Positions 32,197 through 39,482 of a stretch of 64,000 nucleotides of DNA are shown piece by piece. Origin of the DNA: Azospirillum sp. TSH64 (GTDB lineage: Bacteria > Pseudomonadota > Alphaproteobacteria > Azospirillales > Azospirillaceae); contig NZ_LGQW01000001.1 of NCBI RefSeq assembly GCF_003116035.1, positions 31,508-95,507 of the forward strand. The letters run 5' to 3'. How positions within the stretch are numbered: the stretch's first letter is position 1; each line of letters begins with the position of its first letter. The position numbers and the translations under genes are program-made. Below the pieces are notes generated by a model that was not told the origin of the DNA, made no database searches, and was given only the letters and a program-made list of their open reading frames with translations.

Positions 32197-33185
32197 CACC
32201 TACCGTCGCTTCTCCCGCGCCCGACGCTTGGCTCCGGCCCGACGCGAAACCACGGCGCGTCCTGGTCATCCATAATCCCGTTGCCGGGGGGCGCCGGGCG
32301 TTGCGCCTGTACGCCACTATCGAGGAGCTGGCGCAGCGTCATGGCGCCAACGTGACGGTGTGGGCCACCTCGAAGCCTGGCGACGCCGAGGCAATGGCTG
32401 CGGCGGTTAAGTCAGGGCGCTATGACGTGATAGCCGTCGCCGGCGGGGACGGCACCATTAGCGAGGCGATCAACGGTCTAGCCGCCTGCGCCGCCCCCGT
32501 CGGCATTCCCCTCGGCATCATTCCATTGGGGACCGCCAACGTCCTGGCGCATGAACTAGGGCTGCCGTTTGACCCCAGCGGCACTGCGGCGCTGTTGGCG
32601 ACCGGTGGGGGGCGCCCGATCCACCTGGGCGTGGTGAACGGCCGGTATTTCAGCATGATGGCTGGCGTGGGCCTCGATGCCCGGGTGGTCGACGGCGTTT
32701 CGACCCGCTTCAAGCGCGTGGTGGGGAAAGCCGCCTACGCCACGAGCACGCTCGTCCAGCTCTGCGGGAGGACCGACCATGTCTACCACGTGAAGGTGAA
32801 TGAGGAGAGCTGGGAGGTGGCGTCGGTGGTCGTCGCCAACGGGCGTTTCTACGGCGGGCGCTTCGTCTGCGCGCCGCAGGCCAGCCTTGCTGTACCCGGC
32901 CTGCACGTCTGTTTGTTCCGTCGGCCAGGCCAGTGGAACGCGGTGCGCTACATGTGCAGCATCGCCATGGGGCGCCTGCACCGACTGCCGGACTACCGCG
33001 TAATCCCAGCTGGGACAGTGTCCATTGAAGGGCCAGCGGGGGAACCGGTCCAGGCCGACGGCGACATCGTCGCCCGCCTGCCGGTGCAGATCGCGTCGGC
33101 TGCGCGACCGCTGCCGGTGCTGGCGCCCGCAAGCCTCACGCTTGGCGGGCCAGCTTCAAGAGCATCTTGCCGGCATAGGCTCTGA
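32193..33185 (+). CDS. Diacylglycerol kinase-like lipid kinase (DagK/YegS family)
   Basis: A 330-residue protein starting at TTG 32193, which overlaps the upstream stop (TTGA); there is no nearby ATG. It has the DAGKc signature: VLVIHNPVAGGRRALRLY at 23-40, VIAVAGGDGTISEAINGLA with the nucleotide-binding GGDGT at 84-88, GIPLGIIPLGTANVLAHELG, and the C-terminal EPVQADGDIV. These kinases convert diacylglycerol to phosphatidic acid. Coupling to a phosphoglycerol transferase that releases diacylglycerol gives a clear job: recycling the lipid by-product. Confidence 0.9.
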   Translation: MTPTVASPAPDAWLRPDAKPRRVLVIHNPVAGGRRALRLYATIEELAQRHGANVTVWATSKPGDAEAMAAAVKSGRYDVIAVAGGDGTISEAINGLAACAAPVGIPLGIIPLGTANVLAHELGLPFDPSGTAALLATGGGRPIHLGVVNGRYFSMMAGVGLDARVVDGVSTRFKRVVGKAAYATSTLVQLCGRTDHVYHVKVNEESWEVASVVVANGRFYGGRFVCAPQASLAVPGLHVCLFRRPGQWNAVRYMCSIAMGRLHRLPDYRVIPAGTVSIEGPAGEPVQADGDIVARLPVQIASAARPLPVLAPASLTLGGPASRASCRHRL

Positions 33186-33249
33186 GCTGACTTGAAGAGA
33201 ATACGTGCGGCGACGAAAAAGAAGGACTCCAAAGATGGGGCACCTCCAT

Positions 33250-33490
33250 TCATACCGACGACAGGTCCGGAAGCACCTCGTTGGTGGCCTCCAGCAGGCG
33301 CTGTGATGCCAAGTGGGCGTAGCGCATCGTCATCGACATCTGGCTGTGGCCGAGCAGCTGGCTGACCTCGTAGAGGGTCCGCCCCTTCAACACGAGGGTG
33401 CTGGCGAAGGTGTGGCGGAGATCGTGGAGGCGCAGGTCCGTCGGCAGGCCCGCCGCCTCCTTCACGCTCTTCCAGGTATTGTAATAGCAC
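33250..33490 (-). pseudogene. Tyrosine recombinase/integrase C-terminal fragment
   Basis: About 75 codons encode the catalytic end of a phage-type integrase: YYNTWKSVKEAAGLPTDLRL, the HxxR motif in LHDLRHTFAS, the LLGHSQMSMT helix and the nucleophile Tyr in MRYAHLASQ. The N-terminal ~300 residues are missing; the frame meets a stop just upstream at about 33494, directly against the 3' end of the SPASM gene. It is the trace of an integrative element that was lost or deleted. Confidence 0.85.
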
Positions 33491-33495
33491 GTGCA

Positions 33496-33912
33496 TTATG
33501 GCCTTGGACGTCGTGTCTCGGACCGGCCGTGCAGGCAGTAGTGCTGCCACCCGGATGCAAACGCCGCCGACTGCACCGCTTTGGCGACGTCTGGATAGGC
33601 ATTGAGGTACCAAGCCTCATCGAACTGCTCCGGCGTGTCGGCCACCGGAATCCCCGTTGGAAGTTCTTCCATGGCCGCCTGCATGCCCTGGACGTACTTG
33701 CAGGGCGCCTTGGCGCAGACGGGATGGATACGATCCTCCTTGATGAACCGGCGTAGTTCCACGGCGACGGCGCCGTTCCAGATCTCTTCGGCCGAGGCCT
33801 CATGCAGGTTGCCGAGGAACCCGGAGGCGAAGCAGCAGGGCTTCACGGCGCCGTCGGCCGTGACCATCATCCATGTCCAGGGATAGTGACAGTCCTTGAC
33901 GGTCTCAGTCAT
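33496..33912 (-). CDS. SPASM-domain protein (second half of a split radical-SAM enzyme) with C-terminal glycan-locus tail
   Basis: A 138-residue protein; ATG 33912 overlaps the end of the radical-SAM gene by 8 bases. Residues 5-75 are a SPASM-type auxiliary [4Fe-4S] domain: KDCHYPWTWMMVTADGAVKP then CC, GNLHEASAEEIWNG and PVCAKAPCKYVQG. The C-terminal ~50 residues (EQFDEAWYLNAYPDVAKAV, GWQHYCLHGRSETR) are a short module often appended to proteins of alphaproteobacterial glycan loci. Radical-SAM and SPASM parts are normally one polypeptide, so this is either a natural split with coupled translation or one indel between them. Confidence 0.8.
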   Translation of the reverse strand: MTETVKDCHYPWTWMMVTADGAVKPCCFASGFLGNLHEASAEEIWNGAVAVELRRFIKEDRIHPVCAKAPCKYVQGMQAAMEELPTGIPVADTPEQFDEAWYLNAYPDVAKAVQSAAFASGWQHYCLHGRSETRRPRP

Positions 33913-34765
33913 GGCCCGAGCCCTCCTCGTCGAAGAAGACGCCCTTGTTGTGGTCGAGATGCACCGGCAGGCCGAGACGCCGGCCCTCCTCCACCGCTTC
34001 CCGAAGACACCGGTTCGACAGCGCCGGGTGACTCCACAGTCCTTCAGCCGCATAATCGAAGACCCACCCGCCCTTTTCCGTGCGGTAGCGGGCCATTTCC
34101 TGGTCCGGCCAGCGGTTGAGATGCCAGAAGCAGACGGCGTCGGCGCCGAGCCCCGCCGCGAGTTCGACGAAGGCCGGCGCCTCCTCGATGTTCGCCCGCA
34201 TGAGGGTCATGTTCAGGTACACGAGCGGGCGCGGCTTGCCGGCGTCGGCGCGAGCCGCGATAAGGCGCTCGACGTTGCGGGTCAGTTCCTCGAAGGCGTG
34301 CCCGCGGATCTTCCGGTAGGTCTCCGCCGTCGCGGCGTCGACCGAGACGTTGATCAGGCCGATGTTGGAGGCAACGAGGCGCGAGAGCCTGCGGTCATCC
34401 AGCAGCGTCAGGTTCGTGTTGATCGAGGCGTCGCAGCCCTCGGGCAACCGTTCCAGCACGGACCAGAAGGCCGGGCTTGCCAGGGGCTCCCCGATGCCGT
34501 GGAGCTGGACGCTCTTCGCCTGGCCGAGGAACCGACCGACCGTCTCGGCAAGCGCCTCCTCCAGGTGCTTGGGGCGCTCGACGGCGCCGATGCTGTGCGG
34601 GCACATGACGCAGCGCAGGTTGCAGATCGACGACGTCTCCAGCGTCACCATCACCGGCGTGCTCGCCACCACGCAGGTCCTCGCCCGGCACTCGGCCAGA
34701 GCGAGTGCCTCGTTGTCCCTGGGGGTCACGACAATATCCTTCCCGGCATCACGTCGCCCATGCAC
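33905..34765 (-). CDS. Radical SAM protein (catalytic half)
   Basis: A 286-residue protein from GTG 34765; a GTG at 34729 with AAGGA ahead is a good alternative. The [4Fe-4S]/SAM motif is CNLRCVMC at 48-55 (CxxxCxxC), preceded by MVTLETSSI. It continues with LHGIGEPLASPAFW (the GxGEP SAM-binding turn), SINTNLTLLDDRRL, ISVDAATAETYRKIRG-like VDAATAETYRKIRGHAFEEL and VYLNMTLMRAN. It ends DEEGSGHD and a TGA, exactly where a SPASM domain begins in an overlapping frame. Radical-SAM/SPASM enzymes modify peptides or sugars; the target here is unknown. It is divergent from the gene at 35123. Confidence 0.85.
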   Translation of the reverse strand: MHGRRDAGKDIVVTPRDNEALALAECRARTCVVASTPVMVTLETSSICNLRCVMCPHSIGAVERPKHLEEALAETVGRFLGQAKSVQLHGIGEPLASPAFWSVLERLPEGCDASINTNLTLLDDRRLSRLVASNIGLINVSVDAATAETYRKIRGHAFEELTRNVERLIAARADAGKPRPLVYLNMTLMRANIEEAPAFVELAAGLGADAVCFWHLNRWPDQEMARYRTEKGGWVFDYAAEGLWSHPALSNRCLREAVEEGRRLGLPVHLDHNKGVFFDEEGSGHD

Positions 34766-35122
34766 AGCCTCCGGTGATCTCCGCTACCCTGGAAAGCATG
34801 CGCTCCATCCATCACAAACGCCTGATTGTGCGCTGCTGGGAAAGCCACATAGCATGATCGCCGAGGCGAAACCAGAAAGCCGCGACGGAGGGTCGGCGGC
34901 GATGATCCGGAGGCTGGAAATACCAGTGGATCAGACCCCGTCGATCATCCCCCATGCCGGGCAGTCAGTCCGCCCGGCAGCTTGAGAGCGTCGCCCCCTG
35001 CCATCGTCATTCCACTTTCCGGCCGGGGGATGGTCAGCCTACAGTGACGCCGACCGAGGGGTGGGTCGGATCGTCTCCCGGCTGTGTCGAATCCGGTCCG
35101 TGAGCAGCTCAGGGGAACAGCG
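34766..35122. other. 357-bp intergenic region between divergent genes
   Basis: No convincing gene or RNA is visible. It separates the leftward radical-SAM gene from the rightward GT-A-like gene and should contain both promoters, but no clear -35/-10 pair could be picked out. Confidence 0.4.
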
Positions 35123-36055
35123 TTGAAGAAAGTCGATGTTGCGATCTGTGCTTACGGAAAGCCATACCACACCGCCGTTTCGATCCTGTCCCTGCTGGAC
35201 CATAGCGGCGCGCATATCGACAAAATCTATTTCCAGGAAGAAAGAAGCCATCCCTTCGACTCCGACTTTTCATTCATCAAGTCGCACATCAAAGACGCGG
35301 ATATAATTCACTACATACCGCCAATCCATCATGGCTGGTATCCACACGATCCCAACAGGCTGTCCGATGAGGATTATCGGAACTCCATCCGTTACCAATA
35401 TGCCTGGGAGAATACCGACAAGAAATACCTGTTTCTCATGCACAATGACTGTCTCTTCTCCCAGGACGTCATCGGGGACATGCTGTCGAAGATCGATGGC
35501 TCGGAATACAGCGGCATCGGCCCAATCGGCCAATGCTGGAACTGCCCGGCGCATCATGCCGGGGTCTGCGACGGCTCCCGGTACGAGAGCTACAATCCGA
35601 CTTATGAAGAAATCTGCGCCCTGATCGAAAAGCACCCGTCACCGCGGACATCGCCCGACACGGTGGATCGCCGGCAGCCGATGCCGCTGCCCGAATGCCG
35701 GCTGAACGAGTTCTTTTGCCTGATCGACATCGGCAAAGTCCGGGACGTGGTTTCGCCCAGGGGAGATGTCCATCCCATCGGCATGATGGGTCTCGACACT
35801 GGAGTGGACTGGTTCCGCCAGCTTTTCTTGCGTGGGCACCGCTTTTTGAACTGGTACGATCACACCATTCATGGCTGGACGAACGCGAGCAATGGTGGCC
35901 ACCAATCGAACAGCGATGAAGCGCTTTACAGAAAAATGGAAGAAGCGGCGAAATCCCACTTTCTGGAAAGATGGGCGAAACGGGAAGACTTGGTCATCCC
36001 CGCCGTCTCTTCCCATCAATCCGTTTCCCCGGCTTCCCATGAGGCGGCCCTTTGA
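35123..36055 (+). CDS. GT-A-like hypothetical protein
   Basis: About 310 residues from TTG 35123, which has AGGGGAA five bases ahead; a GTG at 35084 is possible. It begins KKVDVAICAYGKPYHTAVSI, reminiscent of GT2 starts, and has YLFLMHNDCLFSQDVIGDML, where HND could be the DxD-equivalent. A middle Cys-rich stretch (GQCWNCPAHHAGVCDGSRY) and GLDTGVDWFRQLFLRGHRF near the end are distinctive. I cannot name the family with certainty. Length, fold pattern and locus suggest a sugar transferase. Confidence 0.65.
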   Translation: MKKVDVAICAYGKPYHTAVSILSLLDHSGAHIDKIYFQEERSHPFDSDFSFIKSHIKDADIIHYIPPIHHGWYPHDPNRLSDEDYRNSIRYQYAWENTDKKYLFLMHNDCLFSQDVIGDMLSKIDGSEYSGIGPIGQCWNCPAHHAGVCDGSRYESYNPTYEEICALIEKHPSPRTSPDTVDRRQPMPLPECRLNEFFCLIDIGKVRDVVSPRGDVHPIGMMGLDTGVDWFRQLFLRGHRFLNWYDHTIHGWTNASNGGHQSNSDEALYRKMEEAAKSHFLERWAKREDLVIPAVSSHQSVSPASHEAAL

Positions 36056-36159
36056 ACCGCGCTTGGTTTGCCGGAGGCCCTTTGGCTTGGGGTCACGCCG
36101 CCATGAGGCCGTCCTCGGCCCAGGCATGATAGGGCTATAGCCAAACGACGCCCCGCAGA

Positions 36160-36525
36160 TCAGGAGCGGGCCGCCCCCCGGCCGGCATTGCCTGAGCCTT
36201 TCGGCTTTTCTCCCGAAGCGGGGGATGCCGCCGCCTCCTGCGGCAAAGCCGGCATATGCAGGACCTGCCGCAGGGTGATCGTTCCCTCCCGGTCCTTGTG
36301 CACGGCCAGCACCAGCTTTTCGGCACCGCCTGCCGACGCATTTCGGGGCGGGCGGCGGTTCACGATGACGATGTCGCCGTCATTCATCAGGCGCGCGTTG
36401 GTGCCGAAATAGCCGGGCGCCAGCACCGTCGCCATCTCGTCCCGGGTCCCGACGCCCCAGACGGTGAACCCCAGCGAACCGGGAAGCTCGGCGATCGGCT
36501 GGACATGGGTGTAGGGGGTCATCAT
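36160..36525 (-). CDS. Small hypothetical protein
   Basis: About 121 residues from ATG 36525 (GGAG upstream; a TTG at 36555 is in frame). It reads MMTPYTHVQPIAELPGSLGF, GTNARLMNDGDIVIVNRR, KLVLAVHKDREGTITLRQ, i.e. a small beta-rich domain followed by an Ala/Pro/Gly-rich tail. I do not recognise the family. It stands alone on the minus strand upstream (on that strand) of nothing obvious. Confidence 0.6.
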   Translation of the reverse strand: MMTPYTHVQPIAELPGSLGFTVWGVGTRDEMATVLAPGYFGTNARLMNDGDIVIVNRRPPRNASAGGAEKLVLAVHKDREGTITLRQVLHMPALPQEAAASPASGEKPKGSGNAGRGAARS

Positions 36526-36691
36526 CGCTGCGGCTCCATGCGGATTGATCCGCAAGGAATAAATGCACGCGATAGGATACCGGTCAACAATGCCGGGAAA
36601 AATCCTGCCTGATCAGGCGGATAGCCGCTCCCCCCCACTGGGGCCGCGGCCGTCACGCCCCCGATCGGGGCCGGACGATCACGCCGGCCGG

Positions 36692-38035
36692 CTAGGCATT
36701 CGCCACCAGCTTGGGGTTCTTCTTCCAATCCTCCATGATGACCTGGGCCTTGTGGCGGTCCTCGCTGGTCAGCTGGTTGCCCAGCTCATGCGCCTTGGCT
36801 TCCAGCTCCTCGCGCTCGGGTCCGGGCTGGGTGCCGGCAGCGGCCATGATATACCAGACATAGGCCTGCACCGGGTTGTGGGCCTTGCTGTCCGGGCTGG
36901 CGTAGAGCGCGCCCAGGTTGGTCATGGCGCCGGTGTGGCCCTGCGCCGCGGCCTTGCGCAGCCAGTCCACCCCCTCGACCAGGTCGGGGCGGCCGCCCCA
37001 GCCATGGACCAGCATCAGCCCCAGATTGACCTGGGCGCCGACATTGCCCTGCAACGCCGCCTTGCGGTACCAGACCGCCGCCTCGGCATAATCGGGGGAG
37101 CCGGCCAGCCCGTTGGAATAGATCAGGCCCAGGTTGAACTGGGCGTTGACGTTGCCCTTCTCGGCCGACAGCCGGCACCATTTCAGGGTTTCGCGGTAAT
37201 CCTTGGGCACGCCGTGGCCGCGGGCATAGAGAAGGCCCAGATTGACCTGCGCCACCGGATGGCCCTGTTCCGCCGCCTGGCGGTAGAACTCCGCCGCCCG
37301 GGCCGGGTCGGGCTCCATCCCGGTGCCGTGCTCGTGGATGACGGCGAGCGCCAGCTGGGCGTTGGCGAAGCCCTGTTCGGCGGCTCGGCCGTACCAGGCG
37401 ATCGCCTGGCCGACGTCGCGCTCCACCCCCTGGCCGTTGGCGTAGAGCGAGGCGAGCGCATGCTGGGCCACCGCATAGCCGGCCTCGGCGGAGCGGCGGT
37501 ACCAGTCGGCGGCGACGGCATGGTCCTGCGCCACCCCCTGCCCGAAGGCATGCAGCAGCCCCATGTGGTGCTGCGCCTCGGTATGGCCGGCCTCGGCGGC
37601 CAGCCGGTACCAATGCACCGCCTGGGCGATGTCCGGTGCGATGCCCAGCCCGTTGGGATAGAGCAGAGCGAGATTCGCGTCGGCCGTCGGCGGGCTCGCC
37701 TTGGAGACGATCTTGTACCAGCGCACCGGCAGCGCGTTGTCCTGCGCCGCGCCCTCGCCGTTGGCGTAGCACAGGGCGAGCGAGAACTGCGCGTCCCGGT
37801 GGCCCTGCTCCGCCGCCTTGCGGAACCAGTGGGCGGCGTCGCCGAAATCGCGGACCACCCCCTGGCCGCGGGCATAGAGCTGGCCGATGCGGTACTGCGC
37901 CTCGGCGTCGCCGCGTTCGGCCAGCGGCATCCAGTCGGCGACGGCGGCGGCATAGTCCTCCGCCTCGAAGGCGGCGAGGCCGCGCCGGAAATCGGGCTTG
38001 CGGGAACCGGTGGTGGATTTGCTTCGCTTCAGCAT
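36692..38035 (-). CDS. Sel1-repeat (SLR) protein, third gene of type I secretion operon
   Basis: A 447-residue protein from ATG 38035, 14 bp after the HlyD stop. From residue ~20 it is built of about ten 36-residue Sel1-like repeats: DAAHWFRKAAEQGHRDAQF, QAVHWYRLAAEAGHTEAQH, AAEFYRQAAEQGHPVAQVNL, LGLIYSNGLAGSPDY. SLR proteins are protein-protein interaction solenoids. No signal peptide is seen, so it is likely cytoplasmic. Its place behind the ABC exporter and the adaptor suggests help with substrate recognition or assembly of the secretion system. Confidence 0.88.
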   Translation of the reverse strand: MLKRSKSTTGSRKPDFRRGLAAFEAEDYAAAVADWMPLAERGDAEAQYRIGQLYARGQGVVRDFGDAAHWFRKAAEQGHRDAQFSLALCYANGEGAAQDNALPVRWYKIVSKASPPTADANLALLYPNGLGIAPDIAQAVHWYRLAAEAGHTEAQHHMGLLHAFGQGVAQDHAVAADWYRRSAEAGYAVAQHALASLYANGQGVERDVGQAIAWYGRAAEQGFANAQLALAVIHEHGTGMEPDPARAAEFYRQAAEQGHPVAQVNLGLLYARGHGVPKDYRETLKWCRLSAEKGNVNAQFNLGLIYSNGLAGSPDYAEAAVWYRKAALQGNVGAQVNLGLMLVHGWGGRPDLVEGVDWLRKAAAQGHTGAMTNLGALYASPDSKAHNPVQAYVWYIMAAAGTQPGPEREELEAKAHELGNQLTSEDRHKAQVIMEDWKKNPKLVANA

Positions 38036-38049
38036 CTTGCCGAACAAGA

Positions 38050-39471
38050 TCAGGGCTCCCGCAGGCTTTCGTCGAACCCGCGCAGGATGGGGCGCAGGAA
38101 ATAGGTGATGATCCGGCGTTCGCCGACCTTGATGTCGGCGGTCAGCGGCATGCCGGGGATCAGGCGGAAGTTGGACGGCACATTGTCCAGACCGGTGGTC
38201 AGCAGCTTGATCCGCGCCCGGTAGAACAGCATCCCATTCGTGTTGTCCTTGCTGTTGGAGAAGGAGTCCTCGCTGATCGTCGCCACCTCGCCCTCGAGCG
38301 AGCCGTGCTGCATGTAGGGATAGGCGTCGAGCTTGACCCGCACCTTGTCGCCGATCTGGACGAAGGCGAGGTCGCGGGCGTCGATGTTGGCCTCGACCTC
38401 CAGGGGCGCGCCGACCGGCACCAGGGTGAAGAGCGGCTCGGCCTCCTTGGCGATGGAGCCGGGGGTGGCCTTGGGCGAGACCTCCAGCACGATGGCGTCG
38501 ACCGGTGCGTCGAGCTGGACCAGCGACTGGCGCTTGCGCGCCTTGGTCAGCTGCTCGCGCACGGCCTCGCGGTCGTTGCGCTGGGTGGTCAGCTCCTCGA
38601 TAATCTTGCCGTTCCACTGCTGGATGAAGACGTCGCGCTCGGCCAGCTGGGCCTGCAGGTCGTGGCGGTTGCCCTGCAGCTCGTTCTGGTTCAGGACCAG
38701 GTTGCGCTCGATGTCGATGCGGTCGCTGGTGGCCTGCAGCAGGTTCAGCTTGCTGCCGACCTGCGTCGCCAGCAGCGAGGAGCGCATGGTCTCGATCTCG
38801 CGCACCACCTTCAGCCGCTCGTTCAGATGGACGCGGTCCATCTCGTATTTGGAGACGTTGGACTGCAGGCGGGCCAGCTTCTCCTCGTAATTCTGCATCT
38901 GCGACTGGTACTGCGCCTGGCGCTCGCGCCACAGCGCCTGCTGCAGCGTGCCGTAGCCATAGCGGTCGCTGCCCGCCACGAAGGGCTTGCCGTCATGCTC
39001 GGCCTCCAGCCGGGCGATCTGGGCGTCGGCACTTGCGAGCCGGGATTCCAGCTGCAGGACGTCGGCCTGGGTGAAGGTCGGGTCCAGCGTCGCCAGGGCC
39101 TGGCCCTGGTGGACGACGTCGCCGGCGCGGACGAGGACCTGCTTGATCGCCGCCATCTCCAGCGGCTGGATCATCACGTTGGGCTCGGTCGAGATGATCT
39201 TGCCCTGGGAGGCGACGATCTTGTCCAGGTAGGACAGCGACGCCCAGGTGATCGCCCCGATGACGAACAGGGCCAGCAGATGCAGCGTGATGCGCGCCAG
39301 GAACGGATCGGGGGCGTTCTGGATCGCCTCCGTGTCCTTCTGGAAGGCGCCGACCGCCGCCTTGCCGCGCGCCTTGGCGCGCTTGTCGAGCGGGGAGGCC
39401 GGGTTGCGCGCTACGGCATCGTTCGCGGGGATGCGCGTCGTCTCAATTTTCGCAAGCTTCTGTGCGGTCAA
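38050..39471 (-). CDS. HlyD-family periplasmic adaptor of type I secretion
   Basis: A 473-residue membrane-fusion protein. The TTG at 39471 has AGGAG eight bases upstream and no better ATG is available. After a ~55-residue cytoplasmic N-terminus comes one transmembrane helix (RITLHLLALFVIGAITWASL), a split lipoyl/barrel-sandwich region (GKIISTEPNVMIQPLE, VRAGDVVHQGQALATLDPT) and a long periplasmic coiled coil (~125-330). The closing HlyD signature region is DAIVLEVSPKATPGSIAKEA and RLIPGMPLTADIKVGERR. It links the inner-membrane ABC exporter to an outer-membrane TolC-like channel, which is not encoded here. Confidence 0.93.
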   Translation of the reverse strand: MTAQKLAKIETTRIPANDAVARNPASPLDKRAKARGKAAVGAFQKDTEAIQNAPDPFLARITLHLLALFVIGAITWASLSYLDKIVASQGKIISTEPNVMIQPLEMAAIKQVLVRAGDVVHQGQALATLDPTFTQADVLQLESRLASADAQIARLEAEHDGKPFVAGSDRYGYGTLQQALWRERQAQYQSQMQNYEEKLARLQSNVSKYEMDRVHLNERLKVVREIETMRSSLLATQVGSKLNLLQATSDRIDIERNLVLNQNELQGNRHDLQAQLAERDVFIQQWNGKIIEELTTQRNDREAVREQLTKARKRQSLVQLDAPVDAIVLEVSPKATPGSIAKEAEPLFTLVPVGAPLEVEANIDARDLAFVQIGDKVRVKLDAYPYMQHGSLEGEVATISEDSFSNSKDNTNGMLFYRARIKLLTTGLDNVPSNFRLIPGMPLTADIKVGERRIITYFLRPILRGFDESLREP

Positions 39472-39482
39472 GGGACGCGCTC

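Noticed and set aside
33150..33500. tRNA gene as attachment site for the integrase remnant
   Set aside because: No cloverleaf-like sequence is visible next to the fragment on either strand.
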